Assembly: GCA_004560305.1 (NCBI GenBank)
Contig: SFVI01000003.1
Location: 46,769 to 110,768, forward strand
DNA from: a bacterium
Lineage (GTDB): Bacteria > Bacillota > Clostridia > Oscillospirales > Oscillospiraceae
Direction: 5' to 3'
Length of the DNA: 64,000 bases
Shown here: piece after piece, positions 9,033-17,628 of the stretch
Position numbering within the stretch: the stretch's first letter is position 1
How the letters are laid out: every line of letters begins with the position of its first letter
Made by a program: the position numbers and the translations under genes
The notes under the pieces: model-generated
The model's input: only the letters and a program-made list of their open reading frames with translations
Databases searched by the model: none
What the model was told of the DNA's origin: nothing

Positions 9033-10479
9033 GCAGCACCTTCGGAAAGACGGCCACCTGCACGAGGAATGCGGCGTTTTCGGCGTCTATTCCCCGGAAA
9101 CGGCAGACCTGGCCGGTCTGGTGTACTACGGTCTGTTCTCCCTGCAGCACCGGGGTCAGGAAAGCGCCGGCATGGTAATCAATGACGACGGCGTTTTCAG
9201 CGTCTACCGGGATGTGGGCCTTGTAAACGATGTGTTCACGCCGGAGCGGCTGCAGTCCCTGGGCAGCGGCAACATCGCCGTAGGCCATGTGCGCTACGCC
9301 ACCACCGGCTCGGACAACAAGCGCAACGTGCAGCCCCTGATCATCAACCACCACAAGGGCCGCATGGCCCTGGCCCACAACGGCAATCTGACCAACTCCA
9401 TGGAGCTGCGGCGGCAGCTGGAGGAGAAGGGCTCCATCTTCCACACCACCACCGACTCCGAGGTGATTGCCTACATCATCGTGCAGGAGCGGCTGCGCTG
9501 CGGCTCCATTGAGGCGGCGGTTTCAGCGGCCATGAACCGGCTGGAGGGGGCCTATTCCCTGGTGATCTCCTCCCCCAGCAAGGTGATCGCCGCCCGGGAC
9601 CCTCACGGCTTCCGGCCTTTGTGTATGGGCCGGCGGAAGGACGGCATGGTGGTATTCGCCTCCGAGTCCTGCGCGCTGGACGCGGTGGGCGCGGAATTTG
9701 AGCGGGATATTCTGCCCGGGGAGATCGTCACCGTCAGCAGTCAGGGCATCCACAGTGACCGCAGCCATTGCGGTCAGGCGGCGCGGAGCCTGTGCGTGTT
9801 TGAGTACATCTATTTTGCCAGGCCGGATTCCGTCATCGATGGGTGCAGCGTCTGTCAGGCCCGGAAGCGGGCCGGGGCCTTCCTGGCCCAGGCGCACCCG
9901 GTGGAGGCGGATGTGGTCATCGGCGTGCCGGATTCCGGGCTGGACGCGGCCCTGGGCTATGCCGAGGCCTCCGGCATCCCCTACGCCATGGGCTTCACCA
10001 AGAACAAATATATCGGCCGCACCTTCATCTCCCCCACCCAGGAGATGCGGGAAAACGGCGTGAACATCAAGCTCAACCCCATCCGCTCCGTGGTGGAGGG
10101 GAAGCGGGTGGTGATGATCGATGACTCCATCGTCCGGGGCACCACCTGCCGGCGCACCATCGACCTGCTGCGGCAGGCCGGGGCAAAGGAGATCCACATG
10201 CGGGTCAGCGCCCCGCCATTCATCAGCGAGTGCTACTACGGCACCGACATTGACGATTCGGAGAAGCTGATCGCCAACCACCACACCGTGGAGGAGATCG
10301 CCGGCATCATTGGGGTGGACTCCCTGGGATACCTGAGCGTGGCGGATGTGGTGCGGCTGGCCGGGGATAAGCCAGGCGGCTTCTGCACCGCCTGCTTCGG
10401 CGGCGGCTATCCCACGGCCATCCCCAGCGCCGGGGAGAAGGATCGCTTTGAAAACAAGATCCACGCGGGGAAAAATTAA
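9019..10479 (+). CDS. purF: Amidophosphoribosyltransferase, Fe-S type
   Basis: Catalyses the first committed step of purine synthesis, moving ammonia from glutamine to PRPP. It is 486 residues. A 17-residue propeptide precedes the Ntn nucleophile Cys18 in CGVFGV, so self-cleavage is expected. The glutaminase part has QHRGQESAG, and the PRPP loop is [13 protein letters not shown] near residue 370. Cysteines at [23 protein letters not shown] and CTACFGG match the four 4Fe-4S ligands of the Bacillus enzyme, implying oxygen-sensitive stability control. A second ATG follows directly at 9022. Confidence 0.95.
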   Translation: MMRTEQHLRKDGHLHEECGVFGVYSPETADLAGLVYYGLFSLQHRGQESAGMVINDDGVFSVYRDVGLVNDVFTPERLQSLGSGNIAVGHVRYATTGSDNKRNVQPLIINHHKGRMALAHNGNLTNSMELRRQLEEKGSIFHTTTDSEVIAYIIVQERLRCGSIEAAVSAAMNRLEGAYSLVISSPSKVIAARDPHGFRPLCMGRRKDGMVVFASESCALDAVGAEFERDILPGEIVTVSSQGIHSDRSHCGQAARSLCVFEYIYFARPDSVIDGCSVCQARKRAGAFLAQAHPVEADVVIGVPDSGLDAALGYAEASGIPYAMGFTKNKYIGRTFISPTQEMRENGVNIKLNPIRSVVEGKRVVMIDDSIVRGTTCRRTIDLLRQAGAKEIHMRVSAPPFISECYYGTDIDDSEKLIANHHTVEEIAGIIGVDSLGYLSVADVVRLAGDKPGGFCTACFGGGYPTAIPSAGEKDRFENKIHAGKN

Positions 10480-10490
10480 AATAGAAACCC

Positions 10491-10530
10491 AGGCGGGACA
10501 CCGAAAGCATCGGCGTCCCGCTTGTTTTTT
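10491..10530 (+). terminator. Intrinsic terminator of purC-purF
   Basis: Stem with core GCGGGAC/GTCCCGC and a short upper helix, then TTGTTTTTT, starting 12 bp past the purF stop. Confidence 0.85.
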
Positions 10531-10654
10531 CAGAGTTCACAAATATTTCAAGGTTCTGTCAGGTAAATTTAAGTTTTGCTGTGTACAATACGGGCAATGA
10601 TAAAAAAACAGGCTGAAAAGCCACTGGGCTCAGCCCATAAAAGGAGAGACAAAT

Positions 10655-11932
10655 ATGAACGAAGATTTCAGCAGCGGTTCCTATAACGATGATGGGAGCT
10701 ATAATCCCGAATATACCGGCGGCGCCAAAAAGAAAGGCTTCCCCTGGGGCAAGATGATCGCGCTGATGCTGGTGGCCGCCCTGCTGGGCGGCGCGCTGGG
10801 CGCCGGCGGCGTGCTGCTGCTCGGTTCTTCCGGCAGCGGCAGCAGTTCTCAGGTTCTGAAGGGGGAGCGGCCCAGCACCGTCATCGATGTGGCCACCATT
10901 GACACCAGCAAGCAGATGAGTCCCGCAGAGGTCTACGCCCAGAACGTGGCCTCCACCGTAGGCATCACCACCTCCGTCACCACCAATTACTTTGGCTTTA
11001 CCACCACATCCGCCGCAGCCGGCTCCGGCTTCGTGCTCAGCGAGGACGGCTACATCCTCACCAATTACCATGTGATCGAGAATTCCACCTCCATCAAGGT
11101 GACCATGTACGACGGCAGCAGCTATGACGCGGAGCTGATCGGCTATGACGAAAGCAACGACATTGCCGTGCTGAAGGTGGACGCGGAAAACCTGAGCCCC
11201 GTGGTGCTAGGCGATTCTGACAATCTGAACGTGGGCGACAGCGTGGTGGCCATCGGCAACCCCCTGGGTGAGCTGACCTTCTCCCTTACCGCTGGCGTGG
11301 TCAGCGCCCTTGACCGGGAGGTCACCCTCTCCGGCAACGTGACCATGGAGCTGATTCAGACCGACTGCGCCATCAACTCCGGCAACTCCGGCGGCGCCCT
11401 GTTTAACCTCTACGGCGAAGTCATCGGCATCACCAACGCCAAGTATTCCAGCAGCGGCTCCGGCGCGTCCATCGACAACATCGGTTTTGCCATCCCCATC
11501 AACAGTGTGATGAACATTGTGGAGAGCATCATTGAAAAGGGCTACATCGCCAAGCCCTATATCGGCGTTTCCGTCACCTCTGTCAGCAGCGAGACCCAGA
11601 GCTACGGCCTGCCCAAGGGGGCGGCAGTGAAGGCCATCAGCGAGGATAGCCCCGCCGAGAAGGCCGGACTGCAGATTAACGACATTATCACCGCAGCCAA
11701 CGGAACCACGATAGAATCCAGCGACGATCTGGTGCGGCTGGTGGGTGACCTCTACGACGGGGCAGAGCTGCAGCTGACGGTTTACCGGCAGGGCGAGACG
11801 GTGGAGCTGACGGTCATTGTGGGCGAAAAGATCCAGTCCGCCCTGGGTTCAGAGGATGATCAGGCCCAGGTGCAGCAGCAGAGCAGCCAGCGGCAGTTCT
11901 CCTTCCCCGGATTCTTCAACTTCGGTTTTTGA
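10655..11932 (+). CDS. HtrA/DegP-like membrane-anchored serine protease
   Basis: A 425-residue extracytoplasmic quality-control protease. Order: about 30 polar cytoplasmic residues rich in Gly/Ser/Tyr, one membrane helix (about 35-57), a linker, a trypsin-like domain with His139 (TNYHVIE), Asp169 (SNDIAVLK) and Ser245 (NSGNSGG), then one PDZ domain (about 300-390), and a Gln/Phe-rich tail (QQQSSQRQFSFPGFFNFGF). A single PDZ and N-terminal anchor are usual for Gram-positive HtrA. The start is supported by AGGAG 8 nt upstream. It is monocistronic, closed by a shared terminator. Confidence 0.93.
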   Translation: MNEDFSSGSYNDDGSYNPEYTGGAKKKGFPWGKMIALMLVAALLGGALGAGGVLLLGSSGSGSSSQVLKGERPSTVIDVATIDTSKQMSPAEVYAQNVASTVGITTSVTTNYFGFTTTSAAAGSGFVLSEDGYILTNYHVIENSTSIKVTMYDGSSYDAELIGYDESNDIAVLKVDAENLSPVVLGDSDNLNVGDSVVAIGNPLGELTFSLTAGVVSALDREVTLSGNVTMELIQTDCAINSGNSGGALFNLYGEVIGITNAKYSSSGSGASIDNIGFAIPINSVMNIVESIIEKGYIAKPYIGVSVTSVSSETQSYGLPKGAAVKAISEDSPAEKAGLQINDIITAANGTTIESSDDLVRLVGDLYDGAELQLTVYRQGETVELTVIVGEKIQSALGSEDDQAQVQQQSSQRQFSFPGFFNFGF

Positions 11933-11943
11933 TTTCCCCTTCT

Positions 11944-11977
11944 AAAAAAACGTGTGGAAAAATCCACACGTTTTTTT
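11944..11977. terminator. Bidirectional terminator between htrA-like gene and amidohydrolase
   Basis: A 15-bp perfect stem (A-run then CGTGTGGA, AAAA loop, TCCACACG then T-run). The right T-run overlaps the amidohydrolase stop codon. Confidence 0.92.
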
Positions 11978-12833
11978 ATTCTTCCAGCCAGGACTGCAAA
12001 TTATATAAGTCCAGGGCGTTTTGGTACAGGATCTGTGCCTGGGCCTCCGGACTGAGGGGCAGGGAGAGGAACAGGTCCAGCGAATGGCGCTGATCCATCC
12101 AGGGGCTGTCGGTTCCGAAGAGGATTCGCTCCGGCCCCAGAACCTTCACCATCTCCATAAAGCGTTCTTCCGTCAGCAGCCTGGGTATGCCGGGCATGGG
12201 CTTGCCCTCCATGTCCAGGCTGAAGCCCAGACTATAGGCGCAGTCCAGAATGACCTTGCTGCCGGCCACCACCTCCAGCACATCGTTCCAGTTGCCGCAG
12301 CCGCCCATGTGGGCCAGCACCATTTTCACGTCCGGCAGAGTTTTCAGCACATTGGCAATCATGGCGGTAGTGCAGCGGTAAAGGCCGGGGTAGCCGGGGT
12401 CCGTACCGGTATGGGCCACCACGATCAGGCCCAGCTCCCCGGCTGCCTCCATCAGGCGCAGATAGGCCGGGTCGTCAAAATCATGGTTCTGGAAATAGGG
12501 GTGGATCTTCACCGCCTTCAGGCCCAGCCGGGCCGCCAGGGCCAGCTCCGCCTTTACATCCGGGCAATCCGGATGGATGCAGCCAATGCTGAAAATCTTC
12601 TTTTGGCGGCTGTTGCGCCAGGCGGAAAGCCGATTGATCTGCCCCACGGTGGCCGGGTTGGTATTGCAGGGCAGGTTGATGCAAAGATCAATGCCCGCCT
12701 GTGCCATGGAGGCCGTCAGGGCCTTTTCCGTGGCCTCACAGAAGATACCGGCATTGGACCCGGCCTGCAATTTTTTCAGCACCGCTTTGGCAATGTTATC
12801 CGGGAAAATATGGGAATGCGCGTCGATGATCAT
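11976..12833 (-). CDS. Amidohydrolase family protein (Amidohydro_2 / TIM-barrel metal hydrolase)
   Basis: A 285-residue TIM-barrel hydrolase or decarboxylase-like protein. It starts with the metal motif MIIDAHSHIF, has KIHPYFQN with a possible metal-bridging Lys/His region near residue 110, VVAHTGT near 140, LAHMGG near 170, and the late Asp in ILFGTDSPWM near 245. These match Amidohydro_2 members such as ACMSD-like decarboxylases and lactone hydrolases; the substrate is not deducible. The start at 12833 has AGAGGA 8 nt upstream; longer in-frame versions would cross the bioY operator region. Confidence 0.85.
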   Translation of the reverse strand: MIIDAHSHIFPDNIAKAVLKKLQAGSNAGIFCEATEKALTASMAQAGIDLCINLPCNTNPATVGQINRLSAWRNSRQKKIFSIGCIHPDCPDVKAELALAARLGLKAVKIHPYFQNHDFDDPAYLRLMEAAGELGLIVVAHTGTDPGYPGLYRCTTAMIANVLKTLPDVKMVLAHMGGCGNWNDVLEVVAGSKVILDCAYSLGFSLDMEGKPMPGIPRLLTEERFMEMVKVLGPERILFGTDSPWMDQRHSLDLFLSLPLSPEAQAQILYQNALDLYNLQSWLEE

Positions 12834-12931
12834 GATGCTTCCTCTGTTTCTGATAATTTCCCGGACATTATATTCTCTTTTATTCAAATGCGCAACAGGA
12901 AACCAAAGGCCGTATCCGGGCTGCATCTTAA

Positions 12932-12963
12932 TTGTCAACTACTTTTTATAAATCAGTTGACAA
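12932..12963 (+). promoter_or_regulatory. BirA operator upstream of bioY-birA
   Basis: Inverted repeat with arms TTGTCAACT (12932-12940) and AGTTGACAA (12955-12963) separated by 14 nt, extendable outward by five more pairs. This is the spacing and sequence type of biotin-repressor sites. It overlaps the -35 of the bioY promoter, and the operon encodes a BirA with a DNA-binding domain. Confidence 0.88.
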
Positions 12964-12985
12964 TTAAGAGTTTTTCCTTTATAGT
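12957..12985 (+). promoter_or_regulatory. bioY-birA promoter
   Basis: TTGACA (12957-12962), 17-nt spacer, TATAGT (12980-12985). The -35 lies inside the right arm of the BirA operator, so bound biotinyl-AMP-BirA would block RNA polymerase. Confidence 0.85.
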
Positions 12986-13017
12986 TACTGCCAAGCACAA
13001 ATGTGAGGTGTATAAAA

Positions 13018-13566
13018 ATGAATCAACGGCTTACTGCAAAGGACCTTTCCTATATTGCCATGGGCGTGGCATTGATCGCGGTCTGCTCCTGGATCAGCAT
13101 TCCCCTGCCGGTGCCTATTACATTGCAGACCTTTGCCATCTGCCTGATTACAGCGGTGCTGGGGCTGCGGCTGGGACTGTGGGCAGTGGTGGTCTACATT
13201 CTGTTGGGCGCGGCAGGCCTGCCCGTATTCTCAGGCTTTCGCAGCGGCATTGGCACGCTGCTGGGCACCACCGGAGGCTATATCATTGGCTTTGTTTTTA
13301 CGGCTTTGGCTGTAGGGCTGGGCGTAAAAAGGTTTGGCAGAAAGCCGCCCCTTCTGGCACTTTTTATGGCCATCGGCATTCTTTTGTGCTATGCTTTCGG
13401 TACGGCCTGGTTTGTTCTGGTGTATACCAGGACCAGCGGGGCCATCGGGGTACTGACCGCTTTGAGCTTGTGTGTTTTCCCCTATCTGCTGCCGGATGCA
13501 GTGAAGATTCTGCTGGCCGTCTCGCTGACTGGGAGGCTGCACAGCCTGCTGAAACCAAGAGGGTGA
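13018..13566 (+). CDS. bioY: Biotin transporter substrate-binding subunit BioY (ECF type)
   Basis: A 182-residue S component that binds biotin and works alone or with an energy-coupling module encoded elsewhere. It has about six membrane helices and typical blocks: MGVALIAVCSWISIPLPVPITLQTF, GAAGLPVFSGFRSGIGTLLGTTGGY and a C-terminal LPDAVKILLAVSL. The start at 13018 has GAGGTG 7 nt upstream; a GTG five codons earlier is the alternative. It is followed 4 bp later by birA, and both lie behind a BirA operator, giving a biotin-controlled uptake circuit. Confidence 0.93.
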   Translation: MNQRLTAKDLSYIAMGVALIAVCSWISIPLPVPITLQTFAICLITAVLGLRLGLWAVVVYILLGAAGLPVFSGFRSGIGTLLGTTGGYIIGFVFTALAVGLGVKRFGRKPPLLALFMAIGILLCYAFGTAWFVLVYTRTSGAIGVLTALSLCVFPYLLPDAVKILLAVSLTGRLHSLLKPRG

Positions 13567-13570
13567 TTTT

Positions 13571-14551
13571 TTGCTGAAAGATCAGGTGCTGGAGCATCTT
13601 TGGAAGGCCCGGGACGAGTATATCTCCGGGGCGGAGCTGGCCGGGCGGCTGGGCGTCAGCCGGACGGCAGTATGGAAGGCCATGGGGCAGCTGCGGGCCC
13701 AGGGCTATCTGATTGAATCGGTGACCAACAAGGGCTACCGCCTCTCCTCTCGCAGCGACGTGCTCAGCGAGGCCGGGGTGGAGCGGTATCTGAAGGCGAC
13801 CGGCCTGCGCATTCAGGTGGTGGACCGGGTGGATTCCACCAATGCCGCCATGAAGCGGATGGCGGCGGAGGGGGCGCCTCATGGCAGCGTGCTGATCGCC
13901 AATGAGCAGAGCGCCGGGCGGGGCCGCATGGGCCGCAGCTTCTATTCCCCGCCGGGCACCGGCATCTACATGAGTCTGCTGCTGCGCCCCCACACCGACG
14001 CCCAGCGGGCCACCCTGGTGACGGCCAGCGCCGCGGTGGCCGTGGCGGAGGCCATTGAGCAGCTGGCCGGAGAGCCGGTGCAGATCAAATGGGTCAACGA
14101 TGTGTTATTTCATGGCAGGAAGGTCTGCGGCATTCTGACCGAGGCCGCCATGGACTTTGAAAGCGGCCTGATCGACTATGTGGTGCCGGGCATCGGGGTG
14201 AATACCGCCGTGCCGGCGGAGGGCTTCCCGGAGGAGCTGCAGGGCATCGCCGGGGCGGCCTTCGGTATCGAGCAGGTGCCGGAGCTGCGCTGCCGCCTGG
14301 CGGCGGAGATTCTCAACCGCTTCATGGGCTACTACGCCTGTCTGGGCAGCCGGGCCTGCTATGAGGCCTATAAAAGCCGCTCGGTGGTTATCGGGAAGGA
14401 CGTGCAGCTGCTGAGCCCCGGCAAGGAGGCACTCCCTGCCAGAGTGCTGGATATCGATGAGGACTTTGCCCTGGTGGTGAGAACGGAAGACGGCCAGGTG
14501 CAGCGGGTGAACGCCGGGGAGATCAGCCTGCGGCCCGCCGGGAAAAAATAA
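13571..14551 (+). CDS. birA: Bifunctional biotin-[acetyl-CoA-carboxylase] ligase / biotin operon repressor
   Basis: A 326-residue group II BirA. Residues 1-62 form a winged helix-turn-helix (ISGAELAGRLGVSRTAVWKAM, then the wing ending TNKGYRL), the central ligase has GRGRMGRSFYSPPGTGIYMS and KWVNDVLFHGRKVCGILTE, and a small C-terminal SH3-like domain ends in NAGEISLR. The helix-turn-helix means it can repress its own operon through the site at 12932-12963. The start codon is TTG, with GAGGGTGA 5-6 nt before it. Confidence 0.93.
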   Translation: MLKDQVLEHLWKARDEYISGAELAGRLGVSRTAVWKAMGQLRAQGYLIESVTNKGYRLSSRSDVLSEAGVERYLKATGLRIQVVDRVDSTNAAMKRMAAEGAPHGSVLIANEQSAGRGRMGRSFYSPPGTGIYMSLLLRPHTDAQRATLVTASAAVAVAEAIEQLAGEPVQIKWVNDVLFHGRKVCGILTEAAMDFESGLIDYVVPGIGVNTAVPAEGFPEELQGIAGAAFGIEQVPELRCRLAAEILNRFMGYYACLGSRACYEAYKSRSVVIGKDVQLLSPGKEALPARVLDIDEDFALVVRTEDGQVQRVNAGEISLRPAGKK

Positions 14552-14557
14552 AGCCGA

Positions 14558-14599
14558 CAAACAGCAGCCCTCGGAGAAGGCTTCTCCGGGGGCTGTTTC
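14558..14599. terminator. Convergent terminator between birA and the GNAT gene
   Basis: Imperfect stem: AAACAGC and GCCC then CGGAGAAG pair with CTTCTCCG, GGGGC and GCTGTTT, with single bulged bases. It lies 6 bp after birA and 8 bp before the GNAT stop. Confidence 0.75.
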
Positions 14600-14606
14600 T
14601 GTCCGA

Positions 14607-15554
14607 TTACTTCTGTTCAAAGCGCATAGGGGTATAGCGGATGCCGTTGGTAAGCTGCTCCGTGTTCGTGGGCACAAAGCCCAGGTGCCGGTAGACCTCC
14701 ACCGCATAGGGAGAGGAGTTGACGGTGTAGGTCTGACTGGCATAGTCCCGGCGCATGGAGTCGAACAGCAGGCGGCCTATCCCCTGGCGATGCCAGGCCT
14801 CCTTCACGAAGAAGAGGCTGATATGCTGGGGCTCGCGCATGGCCAGAACGCCCACCAGTTCTCCCTTATGGAAAGCGCCGTAGAAAGGCATGTGCCGGAG
14901 CGCTTCCATGTTTTCCAGGGTTTTTTGGAATTCAGCGATCCCCTCCTGAGAATATTCCGGCGCTTCAAAGCGGCAGAATACCTGCCAGACCAGGTCGCAG
15001 GCGGCGGGCAGCAGCTCCGGCGGCAGACGGCGGACAGTGAATGGAGACGCATCCCGGGTGAGGGCATAGAGCTTCATATCCAGCAGCTTGCCGTTTTTCA
15101 CGGCGTTGTTTTTCATCAGGCCCTCATAATGGAACCCTGCCTTTTCCAGCGCCCGGCAGGAGCCGATATTGTAGGAAAAAGGCTCGGCATAGATACGGAG
15201 GATGTCGGTATGGGCGAACACCCACCGGCAGAGCTGCCCGATGGCCTGGGTCATCAGGCCCCGGCCCCAGTATTCCTCTGCCAGATAATAGCCCAGCTCC
15301 GCCGTGCGGCTGTGGATATTTCCCTGACGAAAAGCCCCGATGCTGCCGATACAGCGGTCCTCTACAGTGACAGCAAAGGCGAAGGTATTATTTTCATCGG
15401 CGGAGAGCATGGCACGGATGTAATCCTCCGCGTCCCGCTGGGTATAGGGATAGGGCAGGCCGTCCCGCAGGTTGTTGAGGACCTTGGGATTGGACAGGGC
15501 GGCGGCCAGATCCGCCGCGTCAGACAGGCGCCATTTTCTGATCGTGCAATTCAT
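14607..15554 (-). CDS. Tandem two-domain GNAT N-acetyltransferase
   Basis: A 315-residue protein made of two different GNAT domains. Residues 1-165 are RimJ/RimL-like (IRKWRLSDAADLAAAL at the start, acetyl-CoA loop in EEYWGRGLMTQAIGQL, then ALEKAGFHYEG). Residues about 170-310 are a second Acetyltransf_1-like domain with KEAWHRQGIGRLLFDSM and VYRHLGFVP. Both keep a usable Q/R-x-x-G-x-G/A acetyl-CoA loop. Substrates are unknown; RimL-like domains modify protein N-termini or small amines. It begins 17 bp after the DUF4097 lipoprotein and shares its transcript. Confidence 0.85.
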   Translation of the reverse strand: MNCTIRKWRLSDAADLAAALSNPKVLNNLRDGLPYPYTQRDAEDYIRAMLSADENNTFAFAVTVEDRCIGSIGAFRQGNIHSRTAELGYYLAEEYWGRGLMTQAIGQLCRWVFAHTDILRIYAEPFSYNIGSCRALEKAGFHYEGLMKNNAVKNGKLLDMKLYALTRDASPFTVRRLPPELLPAACDLVWQVFCRFEAPEYSQEGIAEFQKTLENMEALRHMPFYGAFHKGELVGVLAMREPQHISLFFVKEAWHRQGIGRLLFDSMRRDYASQTYTVNSSPYAVEVYRHLGFVPTNTEQLTNGIRYTPMRFEQK

Positions 15555-15571
15555 GGCTGCACCTCCGGTTT

Positions 15572-16459
15572 TTATTTCTTCTCAATATGAACGCTGCCGC
15601 TGGTGGTATCGATGCTGTACTCCCCCAGTCCGCTGCCGAAAATGCGGCGGCTGCTCTCTGTTTTGCAGGCAAGTTCCGAGGAGAAGCTGCCGCTGACGGT
15701 GTCAAAGTCCAGGGTGAAGTCCGCATCCGCCGGCAGGCACAGGCTGACGGAGCCGGAGACCGTGTCCACGTCCAGGTCCTTCGGCGCTTTCTCCGCCGTC
15801 AGGCTGACAGAGCCGCTGGTGGTATTCACGTCAAAATCCCCCACCTCCGGCACCGTCAGCTCCACACTGCCGGAAACGGTGTCGGCTTTCCATTCCCGCA
15901 GTGCCCCGGTCAGCACAGCCTTTACAGAGCCGGAGGTGGTATCCACCATGGCCCGGTGGGTGACCTGGCAGTCCCGGAGACGGACCGCGCCGGACACGCT
16001 GTCCAGCTCCAGGTCTTTCACAGCAAGGTCTCTCAGATCGGCCCGGGCAGAGACGGTGTCCACTTCCAGACTATCCAACAGCCGCTCCGGCAGCTGGAGG
16101 GTCAGGTCCTTTTCCAGGCCGTTCAGGTTCCACTTCCCGCTGCGGCAGAATTGGATGCGCAGGGTGCTGCCGTCCAGCCAGTAGTGCATACGCAGGTCAT
16201 TGGTCAGGTTACGGTTGGCCGTTTCGGAAAAGCGGATCTCATTCCCCTTATGGCCGGTGACGGTGACGCTGCCGCTGAGCCAATGGATCTCCACCTGCTC
16301 CACGCTGTCGGTAAAGGCGGCGCCGCCCACGGTGTATTTCTCTGCGTTCTCATAGTTTATGCCGCTGAGACCCAGGGAGGGCCGAATATGCAGGCCGCAG
16401 CCGCTGAGCAGCAGGGCGCAGAGGGTCATGGCCAGCGTGAGGGAAGCGGTTTTGTTCAT
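15572..16459 (-). CDS. DUF4097-type lipoprotein with repeated SGS beta-helix motif
   Basis: A 295-residue predicted lipoprotein: signal peptide with lipobox LLLSGC (Cys21), then a single-stranded beta-helix-like body. About eight repeats of the form (V/L)D(T/S)(V/T)SGSV, spaced 20-25 residues, run from about 130 to the end (VDTTSGSVKAV, ADTVSGSVELTV, VNTTSGSVSLTA, IDTTSGSVHIEK). This is the pattern of DUF4097 proteins, often tied to envelope stress systems, though the function is unknown. It starts with AAGGAG 9 nt upstream. A small inverted repeat at 16528-16545 lies just upstream. Confidence 0.82.
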   Translation of the reverse strand: MNKTASLTLAMTLCALLLSGCGLHIRPSLGLSGINYENAEKYTVGGAAFTDSVEQVEIHWLSGSVTVTGHKGNEIRFSETANRNLTNDLRMHYWLDGSTLRIQFCRSGKWNLNGLEKDLTLQLPERLLDSLEVDTVSARADLRDLAVKDLELDSVSGAVRLRDCQVTHRAMVDTTSGSVKAVLTGALREWKADTVSGSVELTVPEVGDFDVNTTSGSVSLTAEKAPKDLDVDTVSGSVSLCLPADADFTLDFDTVSGSFSSELACKTESSRRIFGSGLGEYSIDTTSGSVHIEKK

Positions 16460-16527
16460 GGTAAAATCTCCTTTTCAAAGTGCCGGGCAGGCGTTGATTC
16501 TCTTTGTGCTTGTATTTTACCGCAAAG

Positions 16528-16545
16528 CCCTACCTTTCGATAGGG
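16528..16545. promoter_or_regulatory. Inverted repeat upstream of the DUF4097 lipoprotein
   Basis: CCCTACC (16528-16534) and GATAGGG (16539-16545), six of seven pairs, 4-nt spacer, about 70 bp before the start codon. A TAAAAT box (minus strand, about 16513-16518) lies between it and the gene. Possible operator; no adjacent regulator. Confidence 0.35.
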
Positions 16546-16580
16546 AAATTTTTCAGGAGATTGTGTTGTTTTTATAGACG

Positions 16581-16617
16581 CAAAAACGACGCGGACTGAC
16601 AGGCCGCGCCGTTTTTT
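16581..16617 (-). terminator. Intrinsic terminator of the rhomboid-like gene
   Basis: Stem CGCGG/CCGCG plus CG and an A5/T5 extension with one A-C mismatch, followed on the minus strand by TTTTTG. It begins 10 bp past the stop. Confidence 0.8.
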
Positions 16618-16626
16618 CAAGATCGC

Positions 16627-17460
16627 TTACTCGGTAAAGTGGATGTGATTATTGATATGGTCGATGCAGAAGCAGTGATAGCCCTGGCAGCGGGAGCAAT
16701 AGCGGAACTCCAGGTTGGGATAGTCCACATCGGTGCGGCCGCAGACGGCGCATTTATGGGTGTAGAGCCTGGACTGCTGTTCCCGGCGGATACGGCGGGA
16801 TTCCTTGCGGAAGTTCACGGTGCTCCGGCTGGCCCGGTTGGGGCGGACATGGCTCAGCAGGTCCCCGCCGCAGAAGATAAAGAAGTTCAGCACCGCCACG
16901 ATGGGCAGCAGGTTCACCGGGAAGGGGTTGGTGATGACGGCCAGGGCGAAGAACACCGCGTCCACAATGGCCAGGTACTTCATCTTGATGGGGATGATGT
17001 ACATGAACAGCACCTGCATATCCGGGAACAGGGCGGCGAAGGAGAAGAACATGGACAGGTAGATATACTGGGAGTCCAGCCGCACGCTGCTGCCGGTGAT
17101 GAAGTAGATCAGGAAGCCGTAGAGGATGGTGAGGATGACGCCGGTAAAGAAATAAATGGTGAACTGGCCGCTGCCCCAATACTGCTCCAGGGTGGAACCG
17201 ATCCAATAATAAAAGTAAAAGGCGATGAAAGCCAGCAGCCCCGTGCTGGGGGGATAGAGCATGAAGGTGACCAGCCGCCAGAGCTGACCGTGGAGAATGG
17301 CGGCGGCGTCAAAGCTCAGGTAGGACAGGAAGGGCCGGTTGATGGCCCCCAGCACCCAGAAGGCCACGTTGGCAATGCTGATGTACATCATCAGATTTTT
17401 AATTCCGAAGTTAGGGTGCTCATAGCAGAAGCGCTCGATACGGTTCATGGGATTTCTCAT
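16627..17460 (-). CDS. Rhomboid-like membrane protein with C-terminal Cys/His zinc-binding tail
   Basis: A 277-residue protein with about six membrane segments arranged like a rhomboid: ILHGQLWRLVTFMLYPPS near residue 55, then YYWIGSTLEQYWGSGQFTIYFFTG, then FMYIIPIKMKYLAIVDAVFFAL. The GxSG catalytic serine motif is not visible; the equivalent helix reads YIYLSMFFSFAALFPDM. It is therefore probably a Derlin-like pseudo-rhomboid. After the last helix a basic linker leads to CAVCGRTD, YCSRCQGYHCFCIDH and INNHIHF, an apparent two-zinc finger. The start at 17460 is preferred because TGGAG lies 6 nt upstream; an ATG at 17472 is possible. Confidence 0.75.
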   Translation of the reverse strand: MRNPMNRIERFCYEHPNFGIKNLMMYISIANVAFWVLGAINRPFLSYLSFDAAAILHGQLWRLVTFMLYPPSTGLLAFIAFYFYYWIGSTLEQYWGSGQFTIYFFTGVILTILYGFLIYFITGSSVRLDSQYIYLSMFFSFAALFPDMQVLFMYIIPIKMKYLAIVDAVFFALAVITNPFPVNLLPIVAVLNFFIFCGGDLLSHVRPNRASRSTVNFRKESRRIRREQQSRLYTHKCAVCGRTDVDYPNLEFRYCSRCQGYHCFCIDHINNHIHFTE

Positions 17461-17488
17461 AGGATTCTCCATTCTGGTAAATCTTTAC

Positions 17489-17516
17489 ACTATAATATAC
17501 CCTGTCTTTGTGCCAA
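17489..17516 (-). promoter_or_regulatory. Promoter of the rhomboid-like gene
   Basis: TTGGCA (17511-17516), 16-nt spacer, TATAGT (17489-17494) on the minus strand. Confidence 0.6.
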
Positions 17517-17552
17517 AGTCTATAAAATTTTGTAAATTCAAAAAACTGGGGC

Positions 17553-17581
17553 TTTCCATATCCGCCGGTCTGTGTTACTAT
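17553..17581 (+). promoter_or_regulatory. Promoter of rlmB
   Basis: TTTCCA (17553-17558), 17-nt spacer, TACTAT (17576-17581). Transcription would begin near 17588, which rules out the earliest in-frame ATG (17572) as the rlmB start. Confidence 0.5.
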
Positions 17582-17628
17582 GTAGGCTGATATATTATGC
17601 TGAAAGCGAAATGGAGCTTGCAATATAC

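Noticed and set aside
10561..10604. Promoter of the htrA-like gene
   Set aside because: TACAAT at 10584-10589 has no acceptable -35 at 16-18 nt; alternatives are equally weak.
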